A stretch of 55,850 nt of DNA from Verrucomicrobiales bacterium (GTDB lineage: Bacteria; Verrucomicrobiota; Verrucomicrobiia; Limisphaerales; UBA9464): positions 1 to 55,850 of the forward strand of contig JAIXXC010000293.1 in assembly GCA_027490985.1 (NCBI GenBank). The letters run 5' to 3'. The number at the start of each line of letters is the position of its first letter. Position 1 is the stretch's first letter. Both the position numbers and the translations under genes were made by a program. Below are positions 33,446 through 41,361 of this stretch, in pieces. The notes under the pieces were generated by a model. The model saw only the letters and a program-made list of their open reading frames with translations, had not been told where the DNA came from and did no database searches.

Positions 33446-35083
33446 ATGCCACAATTGGCAAACAAGCTGCAGGATCCGCGAATCGGGGCAAACGCTGCCC
33501 ATCCCATGCCCACCGACAAGCCAAAAACCAAGCGACGGAGCACCAAAACAGACGTCAACGACTGGCTCACCCAACTGGGGATACCCCGGGTGGACTCCAC
33601 CCGGAAGCAATCCCGGATGGATCGCCCGATCCACGGCACGACCCTGTACGTGGCCTCCTGCACCGTGGATACCCGCCAGGGGCCCTTCCAGGCCCACGTG
33701 TTCCAGGACCTCATCCACAAGGGCTACATCATCGCCTTGGCCCACGGCGATCTGGCCTCCGGCAAGCCGTTGTACACCCGGATCCATTCCTCCTGCGTCA
33801 CCAGCGAGACCCTCCGGGGCTGCGACTGCGACTGCGTGCAGCAACTCGAGGGGGCTCTGGAGACCATCGCCCGACGGGGGAACGGGATTTTGTTCTACCT
33901 CATGCAGGAAGGCCGGGGCGTCGGATACATCGCCAAGGCCCGCGACCGCATGCTCGTCCAGGCCAGCGAAGACCGCATTTCCACCTTCCAGGCCTATGCG
34001 GCGATGGGGCTGAAGAAAGACTACCGCGACTACGAGGATGTCATGCACGCGGCCACGCTGCTCGGCCTCAAGAAGGCCAGGTTCATCCTGCTGACCAACA
34101 ATCCCGACAAGATCGAGGCCATGCGGGCTCAGGGCCTCCGGGTGATCCGGGCCGAGCCCATCGAGTTCGAGCCCTCGCCCTTCAACCTGGCCTACCTGGC
34201 CTCGAAGGCCACCTCGGGGCACCGGTTGGATCGGCCGGGCCTCACTTCCGTCAAATCGATGCAGCCCCCGGAGCCGGTGGAACCCTTTTCGCCGAAGGCC
34301 CTGCCCGATGCCCAGCGCTTCATCTACACGGCCAGCTACTTCCTGCCGGTCAAGCCGGTGAACAGCGAGGTGCTGCTGACCGAGGCGCAATTCCGCGCCC
34401 ACAAAGACGACATCGAAGCCCGGATGACCGGGCACCGCCCGTGGGTGAAGGACTGCTACCTGATCCGGGACAACCGCTTCATCGTCACCATCGACTACGA
34501 ACGCTTTCTGGAGTTCCGCAAGGGCCGGGAAGGCGACCCGCTGGTCTCCCTCATCAGCACGCCCTACTGGTTCCGGGTCCACGTGTACTTCGACATCGTC
34601 AGCGCGCAGGAGTTCGTGGTGCTGACCTACGGCAAGCCCAAGATCTACGACCTGCCGGTCATCCGGCTGCAGAGCGAGTCGCTCTTCAACCGCCTGCCGC
34701 TCACCAACACCGACAACCGGGACAAGTTCAAGCGGTCGGTCCGCGAGATCGTCCACTACGGAGTCGGGGCCATCTGCCTGCTGTACTTCGACGGCCGGGG
34801 TGCGGGCTTCGGCGCCCACGCGGTGGACCGCATGCTCACCGAGCGGGGCGACGCCCTCTCGAGCGACGAGGCCTATCGCAAGCTGGGCGTCGGCTACGAT
34901 AGCCGCGACTACGAGGCGTGCCTGAGCCTGCTGCGCCACCACCTGCCGCATTCCAAGGTGCAGATGATCATGAACTCGCCCTCCAGCCTGATCCGCAAAC
35001 CCGAGTATGCGGCCGCGTTGAACCGCCACCGCATCGAGGTCGAGAAGTGGATCTTCCTCGATGACCACGCGATCCAAGACTGA
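33446..35083 (+). CDS. GTP cyclohydrolase II-like protein with a second, degenerate GCHII domain
   Basis: The product is 545 aa from the ATG at 33446, preceded by GGAAG; the frame is open upstream. Residues about 62-235 are a GTP cyclohydrolase II domain. Zinc ligands Cys117, Cys128 and Cys130 match E. coli RibA Cys54/65/67. QEGRG (154-158) and Asp192/Arg194 (E. coli Asp126/Arg128) are present. The position of E. coli Tyr105 appears to be Arg168, and the DTVEAN segment is changed. Residues about 373-515 repeat the fold without the Cys cluster; YFDGRGAGFGAHAVDRML mirrors YLMQEGRGVGYIAKARDRML. Standard RibA is about 200 aa. It may not make the usual riboflavin precursor. No other rib gene is adjacent, and pyrG lies 131 bp downstream. 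Confidence 0.85.
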   Translation: MPQLANKLQDPRIGANAAHPMPTDKPKTKRRSTKTDVNDWLTQLGIPRVDSTRKQSRMDRPIHGTTLYVASCTVDTRQGPFQAHVFQDLIHKGYIIALAHGDLASGKPLYTRIHSSCVTSETLRGCDCDCVQQLEGALETIARRGNGILFYLMQEGRGVGYIAKARDRMLVQASEDRISTFQAYAAMGLKKDYRDYEDVMHAATLLGLKKARFILLTNNPDKIEAMRAQGLRVIRAEPIEFEPSPFNLAYLASKATSGHRLDRPGLTSVKSMQPPEPVEPFSPKALPDAQRFIYTASYFLPVKPVNSEVLLTEAQFRAHKDDIEARMTGHRPWVKDCYLIRDNRFIVTIDYERFLEFRKGREGDPLVSLISTPYWFRVHVYFDIVSAQEFVVLTYGKPKIYDLPVIRLQSESLFNRLPLTNTDNRDKFKRSVREIVHYGVGAICLLYFDGRGAGFGAHAVDRMLTERGDALSSDEAYRKLGVGYDSRDYEACLSLLRHHLPHSKVQMIMNSPSSLIRKPEYAAALNRHRIEVEKWIFLDDHAIQD

Positions 35084-35100
35084 GCCCCCCAAGAGACCGC

Positions 35101-35129
35101 ACTCCAACGGCACTCCAACCACACTCCAA
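35101..35129. repeat. Three ACTCCAA iterons at 11-bp spacing
   Basis: ACTCCAA occurs at 35101-35107, 35112-35118 and 35123-35129, each preceded by C. The period of exactly 11 bp is about one helical turn. They lie between the GCHII-like stop and the pyrG start (86 bp before the ATG). Possible operator or chance low-complexity. Confidence 0.4.
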
Positions 35130-35214
35130 TCGCACCCGACTCGATTTCCGCCCGTCCCGGTACCGGGAAGTTTTCCTTGATGCCCGGGTGGACGCCTTGG
35201 GACCGTAACATTCC

Positions 35215-36828
35215 ATGAAGTACATCTTCGTCACGGGCGGCGTCGTGAGCTCCCTCGGCAAGGGTCTCACCGCGGCGGCGCTCGGCACCCTGCTGGAGAA
35301 TCGCGGCCTGACCGTCGCCTTCCAGAAGTTCGACCCCTACCTGAATGTCGACCCCGGCACCATGAGCCCGTATCAGCATGGCGAGGTGTACGTGCTCGAC
35401 GACGGCGCCGAGACCGACCTCGACCTCGGGCACTACGAGCGCTTCACCAACACCAAGCTGAGCCGCGCCAACGCGACGACCAGCGGCCAGGTCTATGAGC
35501 AGGTGCTCAAGAACGAGCGCGACGGGGTGTACCTCGGCAAGACCGTGCAGGTGATCCCGCACGTGACCGACGAGATCCAGCGGCGCATCACCCGTCTGGC
35601 CTCCCTGTCCGGAGCCGATGTGCTCATCACCGAGATCGGCGGCACGGTCGGTGACATCGAGGGGTTGCCCTTCCTGGAGGCCATCCGCGAGTTCGCCCTC
35701 GAGGCCGGCCCCGGCAACGTGTGCTTCATCCACGTCACCTACATCCCGTTCATCAAGGCGGCCGGTGAACTGAAGACCAAGCCCTCGCAACAGAGCGTGG
35801 CCAAACTGCGCGAGATCGGCCTGGCGCCGCATGTGCTCGTGGCCCGCTGTGAACACCCCCTGGGCCAGGACGTGCGCAGCAAGCTGTCGATGTTCTGCAA
35901 CGTGCCCTTCAATGCGGTGATCGAGGAGAAGGACGTCGACAACACGATCTACGAAGTGCCGCTGATGCTGCAGCGCGAGCACATGGACGATCTGGTGTGC
36001 CAGACGCTCCAACTGAACCTGCCTCCGGCCAACATGGCCCACTGGCAGGACATCATCCGCCGCCTGATCGCCCCGCAACACCGCGTGTGCATCGGCGTGG
36101 TGGGCAAGTACGTCGAACTGCAGGACGCCTACAAGTCGGTCTACGAATCCCTCAAGCACGCGGGTATCGCCACCGACTCCGGAGTCCAGATCGTCCAGAT
36201 CGAGGCCGAAGACCTCGAGGGCGACGACCCCGCCAAAAAGCTGAAAGACCTCGGGGGCATTCTGGTTCCGGGCGGCTTCGGCGATCGGGGCATCGAGGGC
36301 AAGATCCGGGCGGCCCGATACGCCCGCGAAACGGGCATCCCCTACCTGGGCCTCTGCCTGGGCATGCAGATCGCGACCATCGAGTTCGCCCGCAACGTCC
36401 TGGGCCTCACCGGAGCCAATTCCACGGAGTTCGTCGAGAACAACGCGCACCCGGTGATCCACCTCCAGGAGACCCAGCGCCACGTGAAGCGCAAGGGCGG
36501 CTCGATGCGCCTCGGGGCCCAGGAATGCGCGCTGAAGCCCGGATCACTGGCACGACGGCTCTACGGCAAGGATGTGGTGCTCGAACGCCACCGCCACCGC
36601 TACGAGTTCAACAACGCCTACCGCGAGGCCTTCGAGAAGGCCGGGTTCATCATCGGGGGCGCGACTCCGGACAACCAGCTGGTGGAGATGATCGAGATCC
36701 CCGCGCATCCCTTCTTCATCGCCACCCAGTCGCACCCGGAGTTCCTGAGCAAGCCCAACCGCCCGCATCCGCTCTTCGTCGGCTTCATCAAGGCCGCCCA
36801 CGAGCGCCTGCACCGGCGCCCGATCTGA
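35215..36828 (+). CDS. pyrG: CTP synthase
   Basis: This 537-aa cytoplasmic enzyme makes CTP from UTP, ATP and glutamine, the last step of pyrimidine nucleotide synthesis. The N-terminal synthetase domain begins [17 protein letters not shown] and has [14 protein letters not shown] and [12 protein letters not shown]. The C-terminal class I glutaminase domain has the oxyanion-loop motif [10 protein letters not shown], nucleophile Cys381 in GLCLGMQ, and the His/Glu pair in SHPEFLSKP. Length is standard. A long open frame on the opposite strand across the gene is a composition shadow. Confidence 0.98.
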   Translation: MKYIFVTGGVVSSLGKGLTAAALGTLLENRGLTVAFQKFDPYLNVDPGTMSPYQHGEVYVLDDGAETDLDLGHYERFTNTKLSRANATTSGQVYEQVLKNERDGVYLGKTVQVIPHVTDEIQRRITRLASLSGADVLITEIGGTVGDIEGLPFLEAIREFALEAGPGNVCFIHVTYIPFIKAAGELKTKPSQQSVAKLREIGLAPHVLVARCEHPLGQDVRSKLSMFCNVPFNAVIEEKDVDNTIYEVPLMLQREHMDDLVCQTLQLNLPPANMAHWQDIIRRLIAPQHRVCIGVVGKYVELQDAYKSVYESLKHAGIATDSGVQIVQIEAEDLEGDDPAKKLKDLGGILVPGGFGDRGIEGKIRAARYARETGIPYLGLCLGMQIATIEFARNVLGLTGANSTEFVENNAHPVIHLQETQRHVKRKGGSMRLGAQECALKPGSLARRLYGKDVVLERHRHRYEFNNAYREAFEKAGFIIGGATPDNQLVEMIEIPAHPFFIATQSHPEFLSKPNRPHPLFVGFIKAAHERLHRRPI

Positions 36829-36862
36829 CCGCCGCACCCGCGGACGGTCCCAATTCCGAACC

Positions 36863-36884
36863 CCGGATCCGGATCCAAATCCGG
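36863..36884. terminator. Weak hairpin between pyrG and the convergent DUF1080 gene
   Basis: CCGGAT (36863-36868) pairs with ATCCGG (36879-36884) around a 10-nt loop. An outer CGGTCC/GGACCG pair (36845-36850, 36883-36888) is an alternative fold. There is no T-tract. Confidence 0.3.
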
Positions 36885-36892
36885 ACCGCGAC

Positions 36893-37669
36893 TCAGAAGC
36901 GCGTGTCGGCCTTCTTGAGGTTCAGTTCACGGATCCAGATGTTGCGGTAGCGCACATCGTGTCCCTCGTTCTGCAGCTTGAGACCACCGGGGGTGTCGGT
37001 GATGCCCTTGCCCCCGTCGTTGCCGCCGTCGAGACCGGAGTTGGGGCCGCCCCACACCTGCTGGATGCTCACGTTGGTGTGGACGAGCTGACCATTGAAG
37101 TACATCGAGACCAGTGGCTTCTCCACGAGCTTGCCGTCCTTGAAACGGGCGGCGCGGAAGGTGATGTCGTAGGCGTTCCAATTTCCGGTGCCGTTGTAGG
37201 CGTGATAGGGCGAAGGCGTCTCGTTGATCACCGCGGCCATGCCGTGCGGGGTCTTGTCGCCATCGAGCACCTGGATCTCGTAGCGGTTCTGCAGGTAGAC
37301 CCCGCTGTTGCCCCCGGGCTTGGCGATGCGGAACTCGACATGCACGCGGCAGTCGCGGAACTCCTGGACCGTCACCAGGTCCGACGTGCCGAACTTGCCC
37401 CCATCGGCCACCCGATCGTCGGTCATCATCACCGTGCCGGCGTCCACCGGGTCGGCCACGATGGGCCACTTGACCGGCAGTGACGACTTGAAGCCCGGCC
37501 CTTTCCAGTAGGTCCACTTCGAGTGGAGCATCTCCTGGGAACCATCGAAGAACACCTTGGCCCCTTTCTCGGGCTTGGCGCCGACCCCGATGTGGGGCGA
37601 GGCGGCCCGGGCACCGGCGGCCGAGGCGAGGGCGAGGGTGAGGAAGGCAAGGGTCTTCAGCGTGTTCAT
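36893..37669 (-). CDS. Exported DUF1080 (3-keto-disaccharide hydrolase fold) protein
   Basis: The product is 258 aa from the ATG at 37669, where a clean signal peptide begins (hydrophobic 5-20, cleavage near ARA). The rest is a concanavalin-like DUF1080 domain: KVFFDGSQEMLHSKW, FGTSDLVTVQEFRDCRVHVEFR, NSGVYLQNRYEIQVLD, WNAYDITFRAARF and the closing GGLKLQNEGHDVRYRNIWIREL. Members of this family include hydrolases acting on 3-keto-glycosides; others are of unknown substrate. It is probably periplasmic or secreted. It is divergent from the CbiX-type gene. Confidence 0.88.
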   Translation of the reverse strand: MNTLKTLAFLTLALASAAGARAASPHIGVGAKPEKGAKVFFDGSQEMLHSKWTYWKGPGFKSSLPVKWPIVADPVDAGTVMMTDDRVADGGKFGTSDLVTVQEFRDCRVHVEFRIAKPGGNSGVYLQNRYEIQVLDGDKTPHGMAAVINETPSPYHAYNGTGNWNAYDITFRAARFKDGKLVEKPLVSMYFNGQLVHTNVSIQQVWGGPNSGLDGGNDGGKGITDTPGGLKLQNEGHDVRYRNIWIRELNLKKADTRF

Positions 37670-37794
37670 GGCGGGAGGAGTTCGCTGGAAACCCTCCGCC
37701 GCCCGGACGACCGGAGTCAACCGCGGGATCGGTTCCGCCCCACGGACTTCGCGCTCCCCTTGCGCCCGGCCGGGTTGGCCGCACACTGGATGCC

Positions 37795-38640
37795 GTGACT
37801 GGAGAATTTTCGGATGCCGCGCTGGTGTTGCTGGGCCATGGGTCGACCGTGAACGCCGATTCGGCCGCGCCGACCCACCAACATGCCGACGAACTGCGCC
37901 GACGGGGTGCCTTCGCGCAGGTGCTGACCGGTTTCTGGAAGGAGCACCCGGCGTTCTCCGGAGTCCTGCGCGGAGTGCATGCGCCGCGGGTGTTCGTGGT
38001 GCCGCTCTTCATCAGCGACGGCTACTTCACCGAAGAGGTCATCCCCCGCGAACTCGGACTGGCCGGGCGCGGACAGACCGAATTCCCCAGGATCCAGCAG
38101 CGCGCCGGCCGGCAGGTGCATTACTGCGGCCCGGTGGGCACCCACGCGCGCATGACCGATGTCATCCTGGCCCGGGCCCGCGAAGTGGTGGGTTCCGGCC
38201 CGGATGCGCCCTCGCCGGCCGACTGCTCGCTCTTCATCGCCGGTCACGGCACCGGCAACAACGAGAACTCCCGGCGAGCCATCGAAGATCAGGTGCGCTT
38301 CATCCGGACCCGGGGCATCTACCACGATGTGCACCCCCTCTTCATGGAAGAGGATCCCCGGATCGCCGAGGCCTACACGCTGGCCGAGACCGGCCACGTC
38401 ATCGTGGTGCCCTTCTTCATCAGCGACGGCCTGCACAGCTACGAGGACATCCCGGTGATGCTCGGAGCCCCGGCCGAGGCCGTGCAGGAACGCTTCCGGC
38501 GAGGGGAACCCACCTGGATCAACCCCACCGACCTCCGGGGCAAGCGGGTCTGGTACAGCCGCAGCATCGGCATGGCCCCGATGATGGCCGACGTGGTGAT
38601 GGACCGGGTCCGGGAGAGCGCCGCAGCCACGGTCGTCTGA
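37795..38640 (+). CDS. CbiX/SirB-type chelatase with two domains
   Basis: The 281-aa protein starts with GTG at 37795; the nearby ATG at 37790 is out of frame. Two CbiX-like halves are visible. The first has VLLGHGST and VVPLFISDGYFTEEVIP; the second has FIAGHGTGNNENS and VVPFFISDGLHSYEDIP. In this family one His follows the first strand and a second precedes the T/x-D-IP motif, and both bind the metal. The second half keeps both (GHG, GLHSYEDIP). The first has Phe/Tyr where the second His is expected. The probable role is insertion of cobalt, iron or nickel into sirohydrochlorin or a related tetrapyrrole, but no cobalamin or siroheme genes are nearby. Confidence 0.8.
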   Translation: MTGEFSDAALVLLGHGSTVNADSAAPTHQHADELRRRGAFAQVLTGFWKEHPAFSGVLRGVHAPRVFVVPLFISDGYFTEEVIPRELGLAGRGQTEFPRIQQRAGRQVHYCGPVGTHARMTDVILARAREVVGSGPDAPSPADCSLFIAGHGTGNNENSRRAIEDQVRFIRTRGIYHDVHPLFMEEDPRIAEAYTLAETGHVIVVPFFISDGLHSYEDIPVMLGAPAEAVQERFRRGEPTWINPTDLRGKRVWYSRSIGMAPMMADVVMDRVRESAAATVV

Positions 38641-38716
38641 GTACGACCTCCAGCGGTTCTCCCCCACAGTCTTCGCCGTTTGCCCGGAGCCCGGCCTGGT
38701 TTACGATCGACTCAGC

Positions 38717-39640
38717 ATGAAGTGGCTCCCCTGGTTCGCGTCCGTGCTCATCGCCTTCGGCCTGATCGGCTGCAAGCAAAAGTCCCCCGCTCCGGCGGCG
38801 ACCGGGGCATCCACGGAAGAAACGCCCCGGGAATACTCCGTCCGCGGCGTGGTTCGGCGGGTGGAACCCGAAAGGCGGTCGGTGGTGGTCAAGCACGACG
38901 AAATCCCCGGCTTCATGCCCGCCATGACCATGCCCTTCGACGTGAAGGAGCCCAAGGAACTCCAGGGACTCAAACCCGGAGACCGGATCGCCTTCCGCAT
39001 GCTCGTCACCACCAACGACGGATGGATCGACCGCATCCAGGTGCTCGGCTCCGACACCAACGCCACGGCCGCCGCACCCCCGGTCCGCATCACCTCGTCG
39101 GTGCCCCTGCTCGAGGCCGGATCGATGCTGCCCGACTACACGCTGACCAATGAATTGGGGAAGGTGATCCGGTTGTCGGACTTTCGGGGTCAAGTCCTGG
39201 CCTTCACCTTCATCTTCACCCGCTGCCCCTATCCCGACTTCTGTCCGCGGATGACCGACCTCTTCGGACGAGCCCAGAAAACTCTGGCCGGCCAACCCGA
39301 GGCCCCGAAAAACCTCCGATTCCTCTCCATCTCCTTCGACCCGGAACACGACACGCCGGAACTCCTGCGAGCCTATGCCGAGCGCCAACACTACGATCCC
39401 GCGCAGTGGACCCTCGCCACGGGAGCGTGGGATCAACTCGAGCCGCTGACCGGCCATTTCGGCCTGATCTTCGGACGCGACGTGCCCCCTGAGAAGATGG
39501 AGCACAACCTCCGCACGGTGGTGGTCCGACCCTCCGGTCGGATCCAGGCGGTGCTGCCCAGCAACGAGTGGCAACTGGAAGACCTGCTCCGGGAGATCCG
39601 GGCCGCCGCCTCGAACGAGTCGCCGGCCCAAAAGCCCTGA
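38717..39640 (+). CDS. Lipoprotein fusing a CusF-like copper domain to SCO1/SenC
   Basis: The 307-aa protein has a lipobox LIGC at Cys19. Residues about 40-115 form a CusF/PF11604-like copper-binding domain (HDEIPGFMPAMTMPFDV, with the Met-rich site). Residues about 125-300 are an SCO1/SenC thioredoxin fold. The copper-binding motif is TRCPYPDFCPRM, with Cys170 and Cys176 five residues apart instead of the usual three. The conserved His is in MEHNLRTVVV. SCO proteins deliver copper to cytochrome c oxidase or act as thiol reductants. This protein is periplasmic and membrane-tethered. No oxidase genes are in the window. Confidence 0.9.
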   Translation: MKWLPWFASVLIAFGLIGCKQKSPAPAATGASTEETPREYSVRGVVRRVEPERRSVVVKHDEIPGFMPAMTMPFDVKEPKELQGLKPGDRIAFRMLVTTNDGWIDRIQVLGSDTNATAAAPPVRITSSVPLLEAGSMLPDYTLTNELGKVIRLSDFRGQVLAFTFIFTRCPYPDFCPRMTDLFGRAQKTLAGQPEAPKNLRFLSISFDPEHDTPELLRAYAERQHYDPAQWTLATGAWDQLEPLTGHFGLIFGRDVPPEKMEHNLRTVVVRPSGRIQAVLPSNEWQLEDLLREIRAAASNESPAQKP

Positions 39641-39645
39641 CCTGC

Positions 39646-39670
39646 GACCTCAGACCTCCGACCTCAGACC
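39646..39670. repeat. Short direct repeat GACCTCAGACCTCC, 1.8 copies
   Basis: A 14-bp unit at 39646-39659 is repeated partially at 39660-39670, just after the SCO gene. Probably low-complexity slippage. Confidence 0.5.
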
Positions 39671-39742
39671 GCTTCATGGCCCGGCTGCGGGCAGGTCCGG
39701 AGTAGGCAGACGGAGCGATCCGACCGGTCCGCCCGCACGCGC

Positions 39743-39781
39743 AGGGCCTGTCCTGTGGCCCAGCCACCGCAGACAGGCCCT
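39743..39781. terminator. Bidirectional hairpin between SCO and PEP-hydrolase-family genes
   Basis: AGGGCCTGTC (39743-39752) and GACAGGCCCT (39772-39781) form a perfect 10-bp stem, with TGG/CCA able to pair inside the 19-nt loop. It lies between two convergent genes, 16 bp from the end of the minus-strand gene. There is no T-tract. Confidence 0.55.
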
Positions 39782-39797
39782 CGGTCGGAGATACGCC

Positions 39798-40685
39798 CTA
39801 CTTCTTCTTGCCGAACTTCTTGGCGGCCGGAGCCTTCAGGCGCTTGAACTCCTTCGTGAGGTTCGTCAGCGAGGCCTCCACGCCCATGCGCTCCAGAGAG
39901 CTGGCGCCGACAAAGCCCACGGCGTCGGTGTGCTTCATCACGCGGTCGGCATCGGCCGGTGTATTGATGGGGCCACCGTGACAGAGGAAGAAGATGTCCT
40001 TCCGCACACGCGACGCCGCATCGATGATCTCCTGGGTGCGTTTGAGGGTGAAGTCCCAGCTCACCACCGCCTTCTGCACGCCGATGCTGCCACCGACCGT
40101 GGTCCCGACGTGAGCGATGATGGCATCGGCCCCCGCCTTGGCCATTTCGACGGCTTCCTCGGGCGACCCCACATAGACGATCGAGAACAGGTCCATCTTC
40201 CGGGCCAACGCGATCATCTCGTACTCCTTCTGGACACTCATGCCCGTCTCCTCGAGCACGCCGCGGAAATGGCCGTCCACGATGGTGTGGGTCGGGAAGT
40301 TGTTCACGCCGCTGAAGCCCATCTCCTTCACCTTGCCCAGCCAATGCCACATGCGGCGACGCGGATCGGTGGCATGCACGCCGCAGATCACGGGCACCTC
40401 CTCGACGACGGGCAGCACCTCGTACTCGCCGATCTCCATGGCGATGGCGTTGGCGTCACCATAGGCCATCATGCCGCAGGTCGAGCCGTGGCCCATCATG
40501 CGGAAGCGGCCGGAGTTGTAGATGATGATCAGGTCGGCCCCGCCCTTCTCGATGAACTTGGCGCTGATGCCGGTGCCGGCGCCGGCGGCGATCACCGCGT
40601 CGCCCTTCTTGATGGTGTCCATCAGGCGCTCACGGACTTCTTTGCGGGTGTAGGGGTTTCCTTTGCCGGTCCAGGGATTGGGCAT
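39798..40685 (-). CDS. Phosphoenolpyruvate hydrolase-family TIM-barrel protein
   Basis: The 295-aa cytoplasmic protein matches the PEP_hydrolase (PF09370) family from end to end. Conserved stretches include GDAVIAAGAGTGISAKFIEK, ADLIIIYNSGRFRMMGHGS, PVICGVHATDPRR, GVNNFPTHTIVDG and IFFLCHGGPINTPADADRV. The family adopts a TIM barrel related to PEP mutase and isocitrate lyase-type enzymes. Direct functional evidence is limited, so PEP hydrolysis is a family label. In fungi and bacteria, members often occur beside UPF0261 (Tm-1-like) proteins, but none is here. It is divergent from the RidA gene. Confidence 0.88.
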   Translation of the reverse strand: MPNPWTGKGNPYTRKEVRERLMDTIKKGDAVIAAGAGTGISAKFIEKGGADLIIIYNSGRFRMMGHGSTCGMMAYGDANAIAMEIGEYEVLPVVEEVPVICGVHATDPRRRMWHWLGKVKEMGFSGVNNFPTHTIVDGHFRGVLEETGMSVQKEYEMIALARKMDLFSIVYVGSPEEAVEMAKAGADAIIAHVGTTVGGSIGVQKAVVSWDFTLKRTQEIIDAASRVRKDIFFLCHGGPINTPADADRVMKHTDAVGFVGASSLERMGVEASLTNLTKEFKRLKAPAAKKFGKKK

Positions 40686-40831
40686 GTTCTTGATTCGATG
40701 ACAGGTTCAAACAGACGGATCCATTGAAGCCCACAGGCGTCAACCCCGGCCATGCCGCGGAGGCACGGTCGCCTATCGTGAAACCAACGCCGCACTCGCG
40801 CCCACGGTGAATTGCGGTCACGGTCCGTCCG

Positions 40832-41293
40832 ATGAGCCGCATCGAATCCAAGCTGGCCGAACTCGGCCTCACCCTGCCGTCGCCTCCCCCTCCCGGAGGC
40901 AACTACCTGCCCTTCCGCATCGAAGGCAAAACCCTGTACCTCCCGGGCGCGATCGCCAGCCGGGAGGGCAAGATCCAGTACGCCGGCAAAGTCGGCGACG
41001 ACCTCACGATCGAGCAGGGCTACGAGGCGGCCAGACTCTGCGCCCTCAACCTGCTGGCCTGCACCCGGCTGGCCTTGGGCGACCTCGACCGCGTGGACCA
41101 CGTGATCTCCGTCAGCGGCTACGTCAACTGCGTGGCCGGATTCCCGGACAGCCCCAAGGTCATCAACGGGGCCAGCGATCTGCTGGTGGCCCTGCTGGGC
41201 GATGACGGTCGCCATGTGCGCGCCGCCGTGGGCGTGGCCGGGCTGCCGGCCAACTCCGCCACCGAAGTGCAGATGATCGTGGCCCTGAAATGA
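40832..41293 (+). CDS. RidA/YjgF-family protein
   Basis: The 153-aa cytoplasmic protein has the chorismate-mutase-like RidA fold. It has GNYLPFRIEGKTLYLPGAI and the C-terminal VGVAGLPANSATEVQMIVAL, where canonical RidA has an Arg for imine binding. Here the equivalent region reads HVRAAVGVAGLP, and Arg before AAVGV is the candidate. It belongs to the longer YjgF subgroup. Canonical RidA deaminates reactive enamine/imine intermediates. TrpE is encoded convergently 58 bp downstream. Confidence 0.88.
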   Translation: MSRIESKLAELGLTLPSPPPPGGNYLPFRIEGKTLYLPGAIASREGKIQYAGKVGDDLTIEQGYEAARLCALNLLACTRLALGDLDRVDHVISVSGYVNCVAGFPDSPKVINGASDLLVALLGDDGRHVRAAVGVAGLPANSATEVQMIVALK

Positions 41294-41335
41294 GGACCTG
41301 AGCCCCAGATCCGCAGGGGATCGGGTTTCCGGATG

Positions 41336-41361
41336 AAAAACCGCACCCGCTTCAACGCGGG
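41336..41361 (-). terminator. Terminator overlapping the trpE stop codon
   Basis: On the minus strand CCCGC-GTTGAA-GCGGG (41346-41361) folds as a 5-bp stem spanning the trpE stop. After 5 nt a run of five T follows (41336-41340). The stem is short but has the right order of stem and U-tract. Confidence 0.45.

Noticed and set aside
34909-36483. Long minus-strand frame opposite pyrG (and similar ones opposite trpE, the TonB receptor, tex and the sensor kinase)
   Set aside because: Each mirrors a conserved gene with complete motifs and shows the composition typical of antisense reading of GC-rich genes.
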